The position numbers and the translations under genes are program-made. Positions 17,159-26,343 of a stretch of DNA of 64,000 bases are shown here, piece by piece. The notes under the pieces were generated by a model that was not told the origin of the DNA, did no database searches, and was given only the letters and a program-made list of their open reading frames with translations. Source of the DNA: an uncultured Lachnospiraceae bacterium (GTDB lineage: Bacteria > Bacillota > Clostridia > Lachnospirales > Lachnospiraceae); NCBI GenBank assembly GCA_947176505.1, contig CAMWQW010000017.1, positions 28,829 to 92,828 on the forward strand. Direction: 5' to 3'. Every line of letters begins with the position of its first letter. Position 1 is the stretch's first letter.

Positions 17159-17174
17159 ATAAAATTCACATGCT
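17139..17174. repeat. 36-bp perfect palindrome spanning two convergent gene ends
   Basis: Arms 17139-17156 and 17157-17174 are exact reverse complements with no spacer. Each arm encodes the last codons (HVNFI plus stop) of one of the convergent radical SAM genes, so both stops (TAA) sit in TTATTTAAATAA at the centre. It may act as a bidirectional terminator or mark the joint of an inverted duplication. Confidence 0.9.
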
Positions 17175-18267
17175 GAGGCAGATTGCCCGACACTTCCGGA
17201 ATTTCACCGGAATTATAGATGTCCCAAAGAACCTCATTGGTTTTATGCTGTAAACACAACGTACCGCATTCTTTATTAGGATTGAACTGGTCAGAGGCGA
17301 TAAGAGACATGATTTCCCAGTATCTATCGCTTTCGAATAACTCTTTAAATCTTGTCTTCTTGATATTTCCAATATGATATTTCGCATATTTATCATTGAA
17401 AAACATACCGCATGGCGCAACAAGACCGGTTCCAGACATTTGGAGGATAAATGGCGCTCCGAAACATTTACAATACCTTTTTAGACCATGGCTCATAATT
17501 TTAGACCATTTAACACTGACCTGATATTTGTCCGTTGAAAGATTTTCCGCATCTTTCAGGATATTGATTAAATTTTCGTCTTCATATTTATCATAATCAA
17601 CGCCTAATGTATGGTCTTCATCATCGCTGCAATGCTTTATGACCAGATAATCGACGCCTAATTCTTTTCCTAATTTTGCCAGCGGCATGATTTGATCTCT
17701 AAATTCGGGCAACAGAACCATTTGCAGTCCGATGGTAACTTCGAGATTTTTTTCTCTCCTAATGCGAACGGCATGTCTGATGGTGTTTACTACTTTGTGA
17801 AAACATTTTGTTTCACAGCCGTGTATGTGAGCATATCTATCGGCTTCACCGGCAGATATATTAAATCGTAGATATGTCAGACAAGGTAATATATCTTCCA
17901 GTTCACTATCTTTAAGCAGATAGCCGTTAGTTCCTAATGCCATATCAATCCCTAATGATTTGCCATACACGATTGCATCTTTTAGATGGGGATTGCATGT
18001 ACTTTCACCATCACTGACGAAGCTGATTGCTTTCACGCCTATTTCGGAAGCGTCATCCAGAAATTCAATGATTGTTTTTCTATCCAGATTTTCTGATTGA
18101 TTGATACACTGCATTTGACCATAGCAGTAAATACATCTGTAGCTGCAGCGCGTTGTCAGTGCGCAATCAATGGTAATTGGGGCAACACGTTCGCCACGAC
18201 TCCATTGCTCTATTCTTTCCCGATGCCATAATACTTTGCTTGCATCCAAAATATATTTTTCAGCCAC
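17155..18267 (-). CDS. Radical SAM enzyme in inverted transketolase operon
   Basis: 370 residues starting at GTG with an AAAGGAGG site eight bases upstream. CSYRCIYC gives Cys41, Cys45 and Cys48; additional cysteines near the C-terminus (CKCFGAPF, VAPCGMFF, CGTLC) suggest an auxiliary cluster. Paralogue of the + strand gene 16097-17158. It is the third gene of a minus-strand operon after the two transketolase halves (14-base gap), so it may act on a product of the TPP-dependent step. Conserved C-terminal tail HVNFI ends in the shared palindrome. Confidence 0.85.
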   Translation of the reverse strand: MAEKYILDASKVLWHRERIEQWSRGERVAPITIDCALTTRCSYRCIYCYGQMQCINQSENLDRKTIIEFLDDASEIGVKAISFVSDGESTCNPHLKDAIVYGKSLGIDMALGTNGYLLKDSELEDILPCLTYLRFNISAGEADRYAHIHGCETKCFHKVVNTIRHAVRIRREKNLEVTIGLQMVLLPEFRDQIMPLAKLGKELGVDYLVIKHCSDDEDHTLGVDYDKYEDENLINILKDAENLSTDKYQVSVKWSKIMSHGLKRYCKCFGAPFILQMSGTGLVAPCGMFFNDKYAKYHIGNIKKTRFKELFESDRYWEIMSLIASDQFNPNKECGTLCLQHKTNEVLWDIYNSGEIPEVSGNLPQHVNFI

Positions 18268-18281
18268 GTTATATTCCTCCT

Positions 18282-19205
18282 TTAGTAATTCTGAACTGCA
18301 AATAGTTTTATTTTCTCATAAATCGTTTTACTGTCTAAACCATTCGCATGCCGGACGTCGCTTAATTGACCATATCCTATAGCAAATGCATCATGTAAAC
18401 CAATAGCAAGATTGGGAACCATAATATTTTCCAGTGCCATTGCCTCGGCAACGGCGCTATATAATCCGCCGATTATATTATGTTCCTCTACAACGACAAG
18501 CTTTCCGGTTTTTGTTAGTAATTCGGCAATAGATTTTGTATTCATGGGTTTTAAAGTATGAATACTTATGACTTCTGCGTTTATCCCGTCGGATGCCAGA
18601 TGACTAACGGCTTCCATAACCTCATTTATAATGGAGCCGGTGGTCATAATAGTAACATCATCTCCGGTCTTTACTATGGCAGGTTCCCCGATTGAAAATC
18701 TTGTTCCTTCTTTGTAATATTCTTCCGAGTTGTTGCTCAGACGAATATAAACAGGTCCGTTTATTTGATAAGATTCTTCCATCATCCATTTCACTTCTGC
18801 ACGAGTTGCAGGAGAAAAGACGTGTAAATTAGGTAATGACCTTAACAGCCCGATATCTTCCGTCGTATGGTGGGATGGTCCCAGTGTGCTATAGGTTAAT
18901 CCCGAACCGATTCCGACCAGCTTGACGTTCTGATTTTGAAAACAGATGTCGTCTCTTAAGAATTCATATGCACGGTATGCCATAAATGCGCTTATTGTAT
19001 AAGCAAAAGGAATCTTTCCGCAGCTTGCCATACCCGCGGCGGCTGCAAGCATGTTTTCTTCCGAAATACCGAAATTGAAATACCTGTCAGGGAAATCCCT
19101 TCTGAAATCATCATAAACGATCAATCCGTTGTCCGCGACAAGGGATACAATTTCTGAATCTTTTTGTGCGAATTGGTATAGCATGTTTAAATAGGTATCT
19201 CTCAT
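18282..19205 (-). CDS. Transketolase-like protein, C-terminal (pyrimidine-binding) half
   Basis: 307 residues. Contains the Pyr domain of TPP enzymes: FNFGISEENMLAAAAGMASCGKIPF with the Glu that activates thiamine, followed by GLTYSTLGPSHHTTEDIGLLR and a transketolase C-terminal domain (VVVEEHNIIGGLYSAVAEAM). It must pair with the upstream half; the two genes overlap as ATGA (19202-19205). Split transketolases of this kind in glycan loci are likely to transfer a two-carbon unit in making an unusual or branched sugar, rather than serve the pentose phosphate pathway. That role is inferred from context. Confidence 0.85.
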   Translation of the reverse strand: MRDTYLNMLYQFAQKDSEIVSLVADNGLIVYDDFRRDFPDRYFNFGISEENMLAAAAGMASCGKIPFAYTISAFMAYRAYEFLRDDICFQNQNVKLVGIGSGLTYSTLGPSHHTTEDIGLLRSLPNLHVFSPATRAEVKWMMEESYQINGPVYIRLSNNSEEYYKEGTRFSIGEPAIVKTGDDVTIMTTGSIINEVMEAVSHLASDGINAEVISIHTLKPMNTKSIAELLTKTGKLVVVEEHNIIGGLYSAVAEAMALENIMVPNLAIGLHDAFAIGYGQLSDVRHANGLDSKTIYEKIKLFAVQNY

Positions 19206-20056
19206 CTTACTAATTCCTCTTCTGAAATATCTAGTTCTTTTTTGATAATTTCCAATTCCTCAGCGTTAGGCATACGAAAATGCCAGATGGGGACTTTTTC
19301 CATAAAAGAAACGCCATGCCCTTTTATGGTATGTGATATAATCAGGCGGGGCTGGTCATTGTGATTTTCTTTTCGCAGTTCATTTTCTAGTGCAGTCAGA
19401 TTATGCCCGTCTACTTCATCGACTTCAAAACCAAATGCCTCCCAGCGTTCTTTCCAAGAAGAGATTCCCATAATTTCTTCCACTGTGTCCATGGCTTGCA
19501 GCTTATTGTCGTCCATGATGACAACAAGGTTGTCCAGCTTATATCTTACGGCAGACATTACCGCCTCCCACACAGAGCCTTCCTGACATTCTCCATCGCC
19601 GAGAATGACATATACTTTATTATCGTAATGATTCATTTTGCATGCCAGTGCAATTCCTACCGCAAAGGAAAGTCCATGTCCAAGAGAACCGGTCGATGCT
19701 TCTATACCGGGAGCGGCGCCCAGCTTGGGTTCTCCTCCTAAGCAGGAATCCGGCTGGCAGTATTTTTCTAACATTTGGTCGCTTATTAAGCCGACTTTAT
19801 TTAGTATCACATACAGAGCCAAACCGGCGTGACCTTTGCTCAGAATCAGCCTGTCTCTTGACTTAGACCACGGATTTTGTGAATCAAAGCGAATGATTTG
19901 CTTACAGTATAGAACATATAAAAGATCAATAACTGAAAAGGAGGACGCTAAATGTGCCGCGCCTGCCTTATATGCCGTTAAAAAGATTTTTTTCTTTAAT
20001 TCTTTGATTTCATCCATTTTAGGAATCTCGCTTTCTGCTACATTTGCATATACCAT
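19202..20056 (-). CDS. Transketolase-like protein, N-terminal (TPP-binding) half
   Basis: 284 residues. The TPP diphosphate/metal motif is GDGECQEGSVWEA, ending in the N-terminal half's VMDDNKLQAM segment; SKGHAGLALYVIL and GSLGHGLSFAVGIA are classical transketolase loops. ATG at 20056; an internal ATG (MDEIKELKKK) is a possible alternative start. First gene of a minus-strand operon with the C-terminal half and a radical SAM enzyme. It reads away from the gene at 20321 across a 264-base divergent region. Confidence 0.85.
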   Translation of the reverse strand: MVYANVAESEIPKMDEIKELKKKIFLTAYKAGAAHLASSFSVIDLLYVLYCKQIIRFDSQNPWSKSRDRLILSKGHAGLALYVILNKVGLISDQMLEKYCQPDSCLGGEPKLGAAPGIEASTGSLGHGLSFAVGIALACKMNHYDNKVYVILGDGECQEGSVWEAVMSAVRYKLDNLVVIMDDNKLQAMDTVEEIMGISSWKERWEAFGFEVDEVDGHNLTALENELRKENHNDQPRLIISHTIKGHGVSFMEKVPIWHFRMPNAEELEIIKKELDISEEELVR

Positions 20057-20164
20057 GAGTGTATGCGCATTATTGCTTTATTAATTATATAACAAAATAG
20101 TAAGTGATGAAATAAAAAAGTGCTTTTTCCTAAAGGGAGCTTGAACTTGAGGTAAAGAATGTTT

Positions 20165-20193
20165 CTTTTTCGCCGATATACTATATGTATAAT
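20165..20193 (+). promoter_or_regulatory. Possible promoter for the 20321 operon
   Basis: A perfect -10 hexamer TATAAT lies at 20188-20193 in the divergent intergenic region. The -35 side (T-rich, about 20165-20170) is weak. It would give a leader of about 120 bases that contains the hairpin at 20250-20276. Confidence 0.35.
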
Positions 20194-20249
20194 AGTTCAG
20201 GATGAATGAAAAAGGCTGCAGGGAAGCAGAAATAGAATGGAATTATGTT

Positions 20250-20284
20250 CTGCTATTACAGTGAGTGCAATAGCAGCTTTTTTT
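20250..20284 (+). terminator. Rho-independent terminator/attenuator in leader of 20321 gene
   Basis: CTGCTATT (20250-20257) pairs perfectly with AATAGCAG (20269-20276); an 11-base loop lies between them and a C plus eight T follow. It lies between the TATAAT at 20188 and the ATG at 20321, so it would stop transcription before the gene unless relieved. It could alternatively be a remnant of an older gene end. Confidence 0.55.
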
Positions 20285-20320
20285 ATGTATATTATATTGA
20301 TGAAAGAAGGCGAGAAAGCA

Positions 20321-21259
20321 ATGAAATACCCGAGGAAAATTGCAATAGGATTTCAGGAAGGAACTTGCCCGTTACGATGCGCAAAGTGTTATGCTTTTAG
20401 TGAAAATGCGAGAGGACAAAAGAAACCGGCTAAGATGCCGATGGAAAGAGCAATATGGCTGATTGATGAAATAGCGCATATGGAGCAGGTGCCAAGTATT
20501 CAACCGCATATCTACACGGAGCCGTTTGCGAACGATGATTTGCATGAAATCATACAGAAATGTTTGGATTATAATATTTGTATGAGCATTATTTCAAACG
20601 GAATTCTTCTGAATCAGGATTGGCTTGATTTTCTTCTTAATAAATTGGATAGGCGTTATACACTATCTTTTAGCTTGGACGCCGTTACGCAAGATACTTA
20701 TGAGAAAGTACGCGGAGCATATGAATTAGGCAAAATAGAGGAGAGAATAAATTATTTGATAAGCAACAGGGGAAACAGCGGTCCCCGTGTTGGCGTCAAT
20801 TTTTCAGTAGAGGAAGACAATTATGCAGAAGTCAAGGATTTTCTTAACAAATGGAAATACAAAGTAGACGCGGTACGCATTAATACGGTGTTTGACTTTG
20901 ATAAGAGAATACCGCCCCGGTTTCGAAAGGAAGAAGATGACAGAAATATAAAATGTGCATATTTAGATGAAGTGATGACTATAGATGCAGACGGGCAGGT
21001 TCGTACGTGCCAGTATGATGCTTTTGGAGACACGGCGCTGGGAAATGTATTTGAAGAAGGGATTTTGAACGTATGGAACGGAGAAAAAATATCTGAGCTT
21101 AGGCGAAGACAGGAACGTGGAGAATTAGAGACAGACAATTTCTGTTATGGTTGTGATGCATCGAAAGGGATGGATTTTAAAGAAATTGAAAGCGATGAGT
21201 TCCTAATCAAAAAGGCAAGCCAATCCATATATTATAATTACAGAGGAGAGATTGTATGA
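20321..21259 (+). CDS. Radical SAM/SPASM enzyme
   Basis: 312 residues from ATG 20321, which has GAAGGCGAG upstream; a longer frame from 20237 would run through the terminator hairpin and is not favoured. CPLRCAKC gives Cys16, Cys20 and Cys23. Typical TIM-barrel strands follow (MSIISNGILL, YTLSFSLDAV), then a SPASM tail with IKCAYLDEV, VRTCQYDA and FCYGCDAS. Overlaps the following DegT aminotransferase by four bases (ATGA), the second rSAM-DegT pair in this locus. It may oxidise a sugar hydroxyl for transamination; this is inference from pairing. Confidence 0.85.
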   Translation: MKYPRKIAIGFQEGTCPLRCAKCYAFSENARGQKKPAKMPMERAIWLIDEIAHMEQVPSIQPHIYTEPFANDDLHEIIQKCLDYNICMSIISNGILLNQDWLDFLLNKLDRRYTLSFSLDAVTQDTYEKVRGAYELGKIEERINYLISNRGNSGPRVGVNFSVEEDNYAEVKDFLNKWKYKVDAVRINTVFDFDKRIPPRFRKEEDDRNIKCAYLDEVMTIDADGQVRTCQYDAFGDTALGNVFEEGILNVWNGEKISELRRRQERGELETDNFCYGCDASKGMDFKEIESDEFLIKKASQSIYYNYRGEIV

Positions 21260-22329
21260 TTCCGGTATGGAGTAACTTCCTGTTGGAAAAAGAAATAGAA
21301 AAATTTCAAAAAGCCGTTTCGGACAGAAACATTATGGAAGGTCCTGTCTTGAGAGAATTTCAGAATTGTTTGAAAGACATTTTAGACGTGAAATATGTAA
21401 TCGGAACATCCAGCGGAAGTGCTGCGCTGGCACTGGCACTGATGGGGATTGGCATCGAGCCGGGAGATGAGGTAATCGTTCCTGATTTGACATTTATTGC
21501 TACCGCTAATGCGGCTTGTCTTTTAGGCGCTAAGGTAATCGTAGCACCTACAATGCCGGATGCAACGCTGCTGGATTATTACATGCTGGATGCTCTGATT
21601 AGTGAAAGGACCAAAGCGATTATTACGGTGGATCTCAATGGAAGAATTTCATGCAGCAGAGAGCTAAAAGAAAGATATTCTTCTAAAGGGATCTACATCA
21701 TTGATGATGCATGTCAGGCATTGATGTCCGGCAATCGGTATGGTAAAGCTGGAACGCAGTCGGATATCGGATGTTTTTCATTTGGCATAACGAAAACGGT
21801 ATCGACGGTAAATGGCGGACTTGTAATAACCAATGATGATTATTTGTATGAACGAATGAAAATAATGAAGACGCAGGGAATGGAATCCGTGTTTGAGTCG
21901 GATACCTATACATATCCGGGGTTTAATTTTAAGCTGCCGGATGTGCTTGCAGCAATCGGTTTGGGACAATTGGAGCGTCTGGACGAGAAAATAGAACATA
22001 TGAAAGAAATTGACGATATGTATCAAAGCGGGCTTTCACAAGTGGAAGGAATATCATTTTTAGCTCGGAAAGAGAATGAATTTTTATGGATGACAGATAT
22101 TCTATGCGAAAACAGGGACAAGGTTCGTGCAGTACTAAAGGAAAACGGAGTCATAAGCAGACCGTTGGGAGCGCCTCTTCATACGGCGCCGTTTTTACAT
22201 ATGTCCGGGAACTATGAAGATTCTGTGGAAATGCAGAAGAAACTCTTGTATTTACCGAGTGGTCCGGATCAGGATTTAAAAAATATTGAATATGTCATTC
22301 AAGTATTGAAAACGCATGATGTGAGATAG
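21256..22329 (+). CDS. DegT/DnrJ-family aminotransferase
   Basis: 357 residues. SSGSAALALAL phosphate region, VDLNGR and IDDACQALMSG with the PLP-stacking Asp, and FGITKTVSTVNGGLVI with Schiff-base Lys180. Only distantly similar to the other DegT protein at 12248, so it is probably specific for a different keto-sugar. Coupled to the radical SAM gene upstream by ATGA; a methyltransferase follows 12 bases later, fitting an amino-methyl sugar pathway. Confidence 0.85.
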   Translation: MIPVWSNFLLEKEIEKFQKAVSDRNIMEGPVLREFQNCLKDILDVKYVIGTSSGSAALALALMGIGIEPGDEVIVPDLTFIATANAACLLGAKVIVAPTMPDATLLDYYMLDALISERTKAIITVDLNGRISCSRELKERYSSKGIYIIDDACQALMSGNRYGKAGTQSDIGCFSFGITKTVSTVNGGLVITNDDYLYERMKIMKTQGMESVFESDTYTYPGFNFKLPDVLAAIGLGQLERLDEKIEHMKEIDDMYQSGLSQVEGISFLARKENEFLWMTDILCENRDKVRAVLKENGVISRPLGAPLHTAPFLHMSGNYEDSVEMQKKLLYLPSGPDQDLKNIEYVIQVLKTHDVR

Positions 22330-22341
22330 GGGACAGTCGGG

Positions 22342-23466
22342 ATGGGCGAATCGGCATTAGAATATTACAGAAAAAATGCAATCAGTACCGGTCATGGAGT
22401 GGATGCAGAGTGGGACAAACATATAGCCAGAAGAAGAAAATTGTATAGACAGCTGGGGATTCCGACACTCGCATTTAAGGGGAGCAATGTACTGGAAATA
22501 GGACCGGGGGACGGACATAACGCCCTTCCGTTATTAACAGAGTGGCATGCCGCACATATAGATTTGCTGGAACCTAATGAGACAGCCAGAAGAGAATTGC
22601 AAGAGAAGTTTAGAAGAGAAAATGCACCTTCCGGCAGCTACACGGTATATCCGGTTGCTTTGGAGGAATACCAGACATCAAAAAAATATGACATTGTGAT
22701 TGCGGAAGGATTTTTGCAGTATGAAGAGAATTGGCGCGAATGTCTTTCTATGATAGAAACACTGACACATGAGGATTCCGTCGTGATTGTAACGTGCACG
22801 GATGAAATTTCTTATTATGTAGAAAAAATGAAAAGAGCTATTATGCAATACATGGTAAGAGATGTGGAGGGGCATGAGAAGAAAATAAGAATATTGGCAG
22901 AAATTATGAAGCCGCAGTTAAGTATGCTTAAGGGAATGAGCAGGGCAGTAGAAGACTGGATTGAAGATCAGTTCTTTTATCCGATGGGATTCGAGCTTAT
23001 GACTCTGGGAAAAGCTATAGATTATTATGGAAATCAATTTGATGTGCTTGGTGCATCACAGAATATTTTTGTCGATTATTCATGGTATAAAGATTTTGAG
23101 TATGATTATATAGCTTCTTACAGAAGGCAGTACGATGAGAAGAAGCATATGTTCTTAGTGGCTGGAGATGACCGGGAAGCGTTCAGAACGGCGGAGGAGA
23201 ACAGGCGGTTAGAGGAAGCAGTAACATATGCAAATATAGCGGCAAGGAAAATAGAAGAAGAGCAAGGAAATATTTCAGAACTGGCAGAGGCTGTTATTGC
23301 CGTGACCGAAAGTACTGTGAATCCAATCATCATTGAATTTAATTCGGAACTGATAGAAATTATAGAGAAACTTGAAAAGAAGGAAGTAGTGGACTGGACG
23401 AAATACGAGACATATATGAAATGTTTTGGAAAAGCGATACAGTATTTAAGCTTTATGAAGAAGTAA
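22342..23466 (+). CDS. Class I methyltransferase with helical C-terminal domain
   Basis: 374 residues. Motif I is NVLEIGPGDGHNALPLL (about 50-66), motif II HIDLLEPNE and motif IV YDIVIAEGFLQY. The C-terminal 100 residues are strongly helical and charged (ENRRLEEAVTYANIAARKIEEEQ), possibly for oligomerisation. Follows the rSAM-DegT pair, so an N- or O-methylation of the same sugar is plausible. Confidence 0.75.
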   Translation: MGESALEYYRKNAISTGHGVDAEWDKHIARRRKLYRQLGIPTLAFKGSNVLEIGPGDGHNALPLLTEWHAAHIDLLEPNETARRELQEKFRRENAPSGSYTVYPVALEEYQTSKKYDIVIAEGFLQYEENWRECLSMIETLTHEDSVVIVTCTDEISYYVEKMKRAIMQYMVRDVEGHEKKIRILAEIMKPQLSMLKGMSRAVEDWIEDQFFYPMGFELMTLGKAIDYYGNQFDVLGASQNIFVDYSWYKDFEYDYIASYRRQYDEKKHMFLVAGDDREAFRTAEENRRLEEAVTYANIAARKIEEEQGNISELAEAVIAVTESTVNPIIIEFNSELIEIIEKLEKKEVVDWTKYETYMKCFGKAIQYLSFMKK

Positions 23467-23493
23467 GACGTAAATCGAAAATTAGGTGATAAA

Positions 23494-25110
23494 ATGCATT
23501 TCAGAAGTAAGATTTTATGCGAGAAACTTAACCAATATGCAAACATAATAATATATGGAACGGGTTATTTTGCACAGGAAATATACCCGCAACTCGTAAA
23601 ATGTAACTTGAAAAATAAGATTCTTTGCTTTACACAGACAAAGGAGACTGGTGAAGCTTCGATAGATGCCATACCGATTATCAGTATTGACAACATTAAT
23701 TGCGATAAAGCGGAATGCATTGTTCTCATAGCGGTGAGTAAACTATATGCGGATGAAGTAAAACAAACCTTATCGAAATATGATTATCCCAATATAATTT
23801 CATTGATTGATTATTATATTAGTTATAGTTGGCTGGAAACAGATTATTATTATTTGACTGCATTCGAAGAATATTGTGAATATATAGCAGACTGGCCTGT
23901 TAGAACGCAAAAAAGCAATTTGAATATTGATACGGTAATACAGGAGCTTTCAGATAGGGGAAAGAATGTTACCGAAAGAACAAATGACAATTTGATAGTA
24001 TGGATATGTGGTCATTTATCGTCGAGGACAATTAAGATTGCAGGAGCTCTGATAAGAAAAGGATATCGGATCGTCTTATTAAGTTATTTTGACGGGGCAA
24101 ATCCATGGAATCTTGATGAATTACAGAAGTTCAATGTACCGATATATCAATGTACATATGTAGCGGAGCTTCTATATTGGGCTTTACAGTATAATCCGTT
24201 GGTCTATTTTTTTGAACCAAGCTGGGGGGACTGCCGTTGGGCAGAGATTATGCTGAAACACAAGGAGCATTTCGGTAAGGTGGTACTTGCCCTGTATGAT
24301 GTCATGAATGATGGATATACCGGAAGGACAGAAGAGGAGCTTGCAACAGAAAAATATGCTCTGGAGCATGCGGATGGAATTGTGTGGAGATGGTTTTCCA
24401 AAGAATATTTGGAACAAAAAGGTTTCAGATACCAAGGGAAGTCGATTCAATTTTTGGACTATTGCTATTATGAAAGCGGGAGTGATGGTTTCGGCGGGTC
24501 AGTTAAACCAGAGATTAAAATCTGTTTTGTCAGCGGCTATGGAGACGAATATGTAGAAGACGGATTGCGAGTGACAGGATATACTGATTGGGCAAGAGTT
24601 GGGGAGATATTGGAAAAAATTGGCAACAGAGCTGATTGTGAGTTTCACTTTTATGCCGGAGCATTACAGAATAATGAAAATGTGGAACGATGTGAACAAT
24701 ATGCGAAGCAGTATAAGAATTTTAAGTTCTTTTTGGGAATGGAACATGATGAGTTAATAAAAAGACTGAAAGAATATGATTATGGCTGCGAGATATGGAT
24801 AAGAGGTAAAGAGCCGCCGAATGATATGCCCATGGGAGATTACTATGGAAGCATATACAATAATAGTGTCAGGAATGCCTATTTTGATTTTCTATCTGCC
24901 GGACTGCCGGTGATTACGACACAGGCTTCCAGAATGAGAGAGTTTCTTGAAGCGGATGATGCTATCATTCAAATGACTCTTTCTGATTTGGATGTAGATT
25001 ATTTGATAGAACATAAACAATACTATAAACAAAAAGTGGCAGAGAAGAGACAAGAGTGGGATATTGGTAACCAGATTCCAAGACTAATACAGTTTTTTAA
25101 AGAAATATGA
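23494..25110 (+). CDS. Rossmann-module plus GT-B-like glycosyltransferase
   Basis: 538 residues, start preceded by AGGTGA. Residues about 12-110 are the locus's recurring Rossmann-like module (NIIIYGTGYFAQEIYPQL, then CIVLIAVSKLYADEV). Residues about 160-538 look GT-B: VWICGHLSSRTIKIAGALIRKGYRIVLL as acceptor-side start and, near the end, YNNSVRNAYFDFLSAGLPVITT like the donor-side loop with the family's E/S-x-G-x-P pattern. Probably a cytoplasmic glycosyltransferase acting on the glycan of this locus. No membrane segments. Confidence 0.6.
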   Translation: MHFRSKILCEKLNQYANIIIYGTGYFAQEIYPQLVKCNLKNKILCFTQTKETGEASIDAIPIISIDNINCDKAECIVLIAVSKLYADEVKQTLSKYDYPNIISLIDYYISYSWLETDYYYLTAFEEYCEYIADWPVRTQKSNLNIDTVIQELSDRGKNVTERTNDNLIVWICGHLSSRTIKIAGALIRKGYRIVLLSYFDGANPWNLDELQKFNVPIYQCTYVAELLYWALQYNPLVYFFEPSWGDCRWAEIMLKHKEHFGKVVLALYDVMNDGYTGRTEEELATEKYALEHADGIVWRWFSKEYLEQKGFRYQGKSIQFLDYCYYESGSDGFGGSVKPEIKICFVSGYGDEYVEDGLRVTGYTDWARVGEILEKIGNRADCEFHFYAGALQNNENVERCEQYAKQYKNFKFFLGMEHDELIKRLKEYDYGCEIWIRGKEPPNDMPMGDYYGSIYNNSVRNAYFDFLSAGLPVITTQASRMREFLEADDAIIQMTLSDLDVDYLIEHKQYYKQKVAEKRQEWDIGNQIPRLIQFFKEI

Positions 25111-25129
25111 TGCATTTTGGAGGAAAGAT

Positions 25130-26329
25130 ATGATATTTCCAATGAGTGATAATTGGTGGATAGAAAGGGATAAGGCTTACTTTTGCGGAACGAGGCTTTC
25201 AGCGCTTTTTTGCGTGGATATGGAAAGCTTGCAATGTGAGCTGGTGGCATGGCTGCCGGAGAGTGATACGGTTGATTTCTTTGTACATCCTTACTGTATA
25301 AAGTATAAAGAATCTATTATCTGTCTGCCGGGGACGGGCAAGGAGATTTGGAATTACGATATCAGGAAGGCAGCTTGGGAGAAAACAGAGATAGATAATG
25401 AAGGACAGCTTATTCTATCTATGGCATCATACAGACAGACAGATGGCAGAATATGGTTGCTAGAGTATGATACCGGGAAAATATTGCAGGTGGATTTAGA
25501 TGAGAGAATCGTGGAGAAAGAGTATCATCTTCCACGGGATGGAAAAGAGGTATATTACGGAGAGTATGTTCTTGTACATAATAAATTGTATACAACTGTA
25601 GGAAACAGAGTATATTGCATTGATACGAAGAGCGAAGACATTACAATATATGAGATCCCTGATGTTAAAGCGGGATTGTATACGATTTGTTATGATGGCG
25701 CCAATTTCTGGCTGGGAGGTTACTGCAAAGAGATTTATATCTGGAATCCGAAACAGGGACTTGTAAGGGCACTTACGGAATTTCCGGAGAGATTCGGTGT
25801 TTACCATTTTCCCGGAGTGCCAGACATAGATTATAGTGTTTTTTCCCATACGACAGAGGAGAATCCCTTTTTCGGATATTCCCTTTTTCTCGGGAAACAT
25901 ATATGGTTACTTCCGACCCAGTCAAATGGAGTTATCTATATTGACAAGGAAACTTATGAGATTCGTTTCTTAGAAATTGAAGATGAACAGGAGACTCAAG
26001 AAAGCTTAGAAAGAGATTATGCTAACAAATTCTTGTTTGAATATATCCGCGAGGACAGATATATAGGTATTTATTCCATACTAAATGAAAGAGTTTTTGA
26101 AATAGATACAGTTGCATTATGTGTAAACCATAGGGAATATGAACTGGGTGGCAAAACAATTCTGACATTAGGGGAGACTTTTGAGCAGTATGATGGCAGA
26201 AAGGTATTCGGAGAGAAAGCGGGTCAAGAACAAATTTATTTCAATGCATTGCTAAAAGCGAATAATGTGGCAGACAATACAACGATACAGAACATAGGCG
26301 AACAAATTTATCATACGTTGAATAAGTAA
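25130..26329 (+). CDS. Predicted beta-propeller protein without signal peptide
   Basis: 399 residues, ATG preceded by GGAGGAAAG. The sequence is a run of short beta strands with repeated blade-like units that end in ILQVDLD, VYCIDTK, IYIWNPK or VIYIDKE, each followed by a turn and a new strand, typical of a five- to seven-bladed propeller. No signal peptide, TM or catalytic motif. It lies between a GT-B-like protein and AsnB in a tight operon. It could be a scaffold or carbohydrate-binding factor for cytoplasmic glycosylation enzymes; no family name can be given. Confidence 0.55.
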   Translation: MIFPMSDNWWIERDKAYFCGTRLSALFCVDMESLQCELVAWLPESDTVDFFVHPYCIKYKESIICLPGTGKEIWNYDIRKAAWEKTEIDNEGQLILSMASYRQTDGRIWLLEYDTGKILQVDLDERIVEKEYHLPRDGKEVYYGEYVLVHNKLYTTVGNRVYCIDTKSEDITIYEIPDVKAGLYTICYDGANFWLGGYCKEIYIWNPKQGLVRALTEFPERFGVYHFPGVPDIDYSVFSHTTEENPFFGYSLFLGKHIWLLPTQSNGVIYIDKETYEIRFLEIEDEQETQESLERDYANKFLFEYIREDRYIGIYSILNERVFEIDTVALCVNHREYELGGKTILTLGETFEQYDGRKVFGEKAGQEQIYFNALLKANNVADNTTIQNIGEQIYHTLNK

Positions 26330-26343
26330 CAAGGGAAAATCAT

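Noticed and set aside
20237-20320. N-terminal TM extension of the radical SAM protein
   Set aside because: The extra 28 codons coincide with the terminator hairpin and the T tract; a good ribosome site supports ATG 20321.
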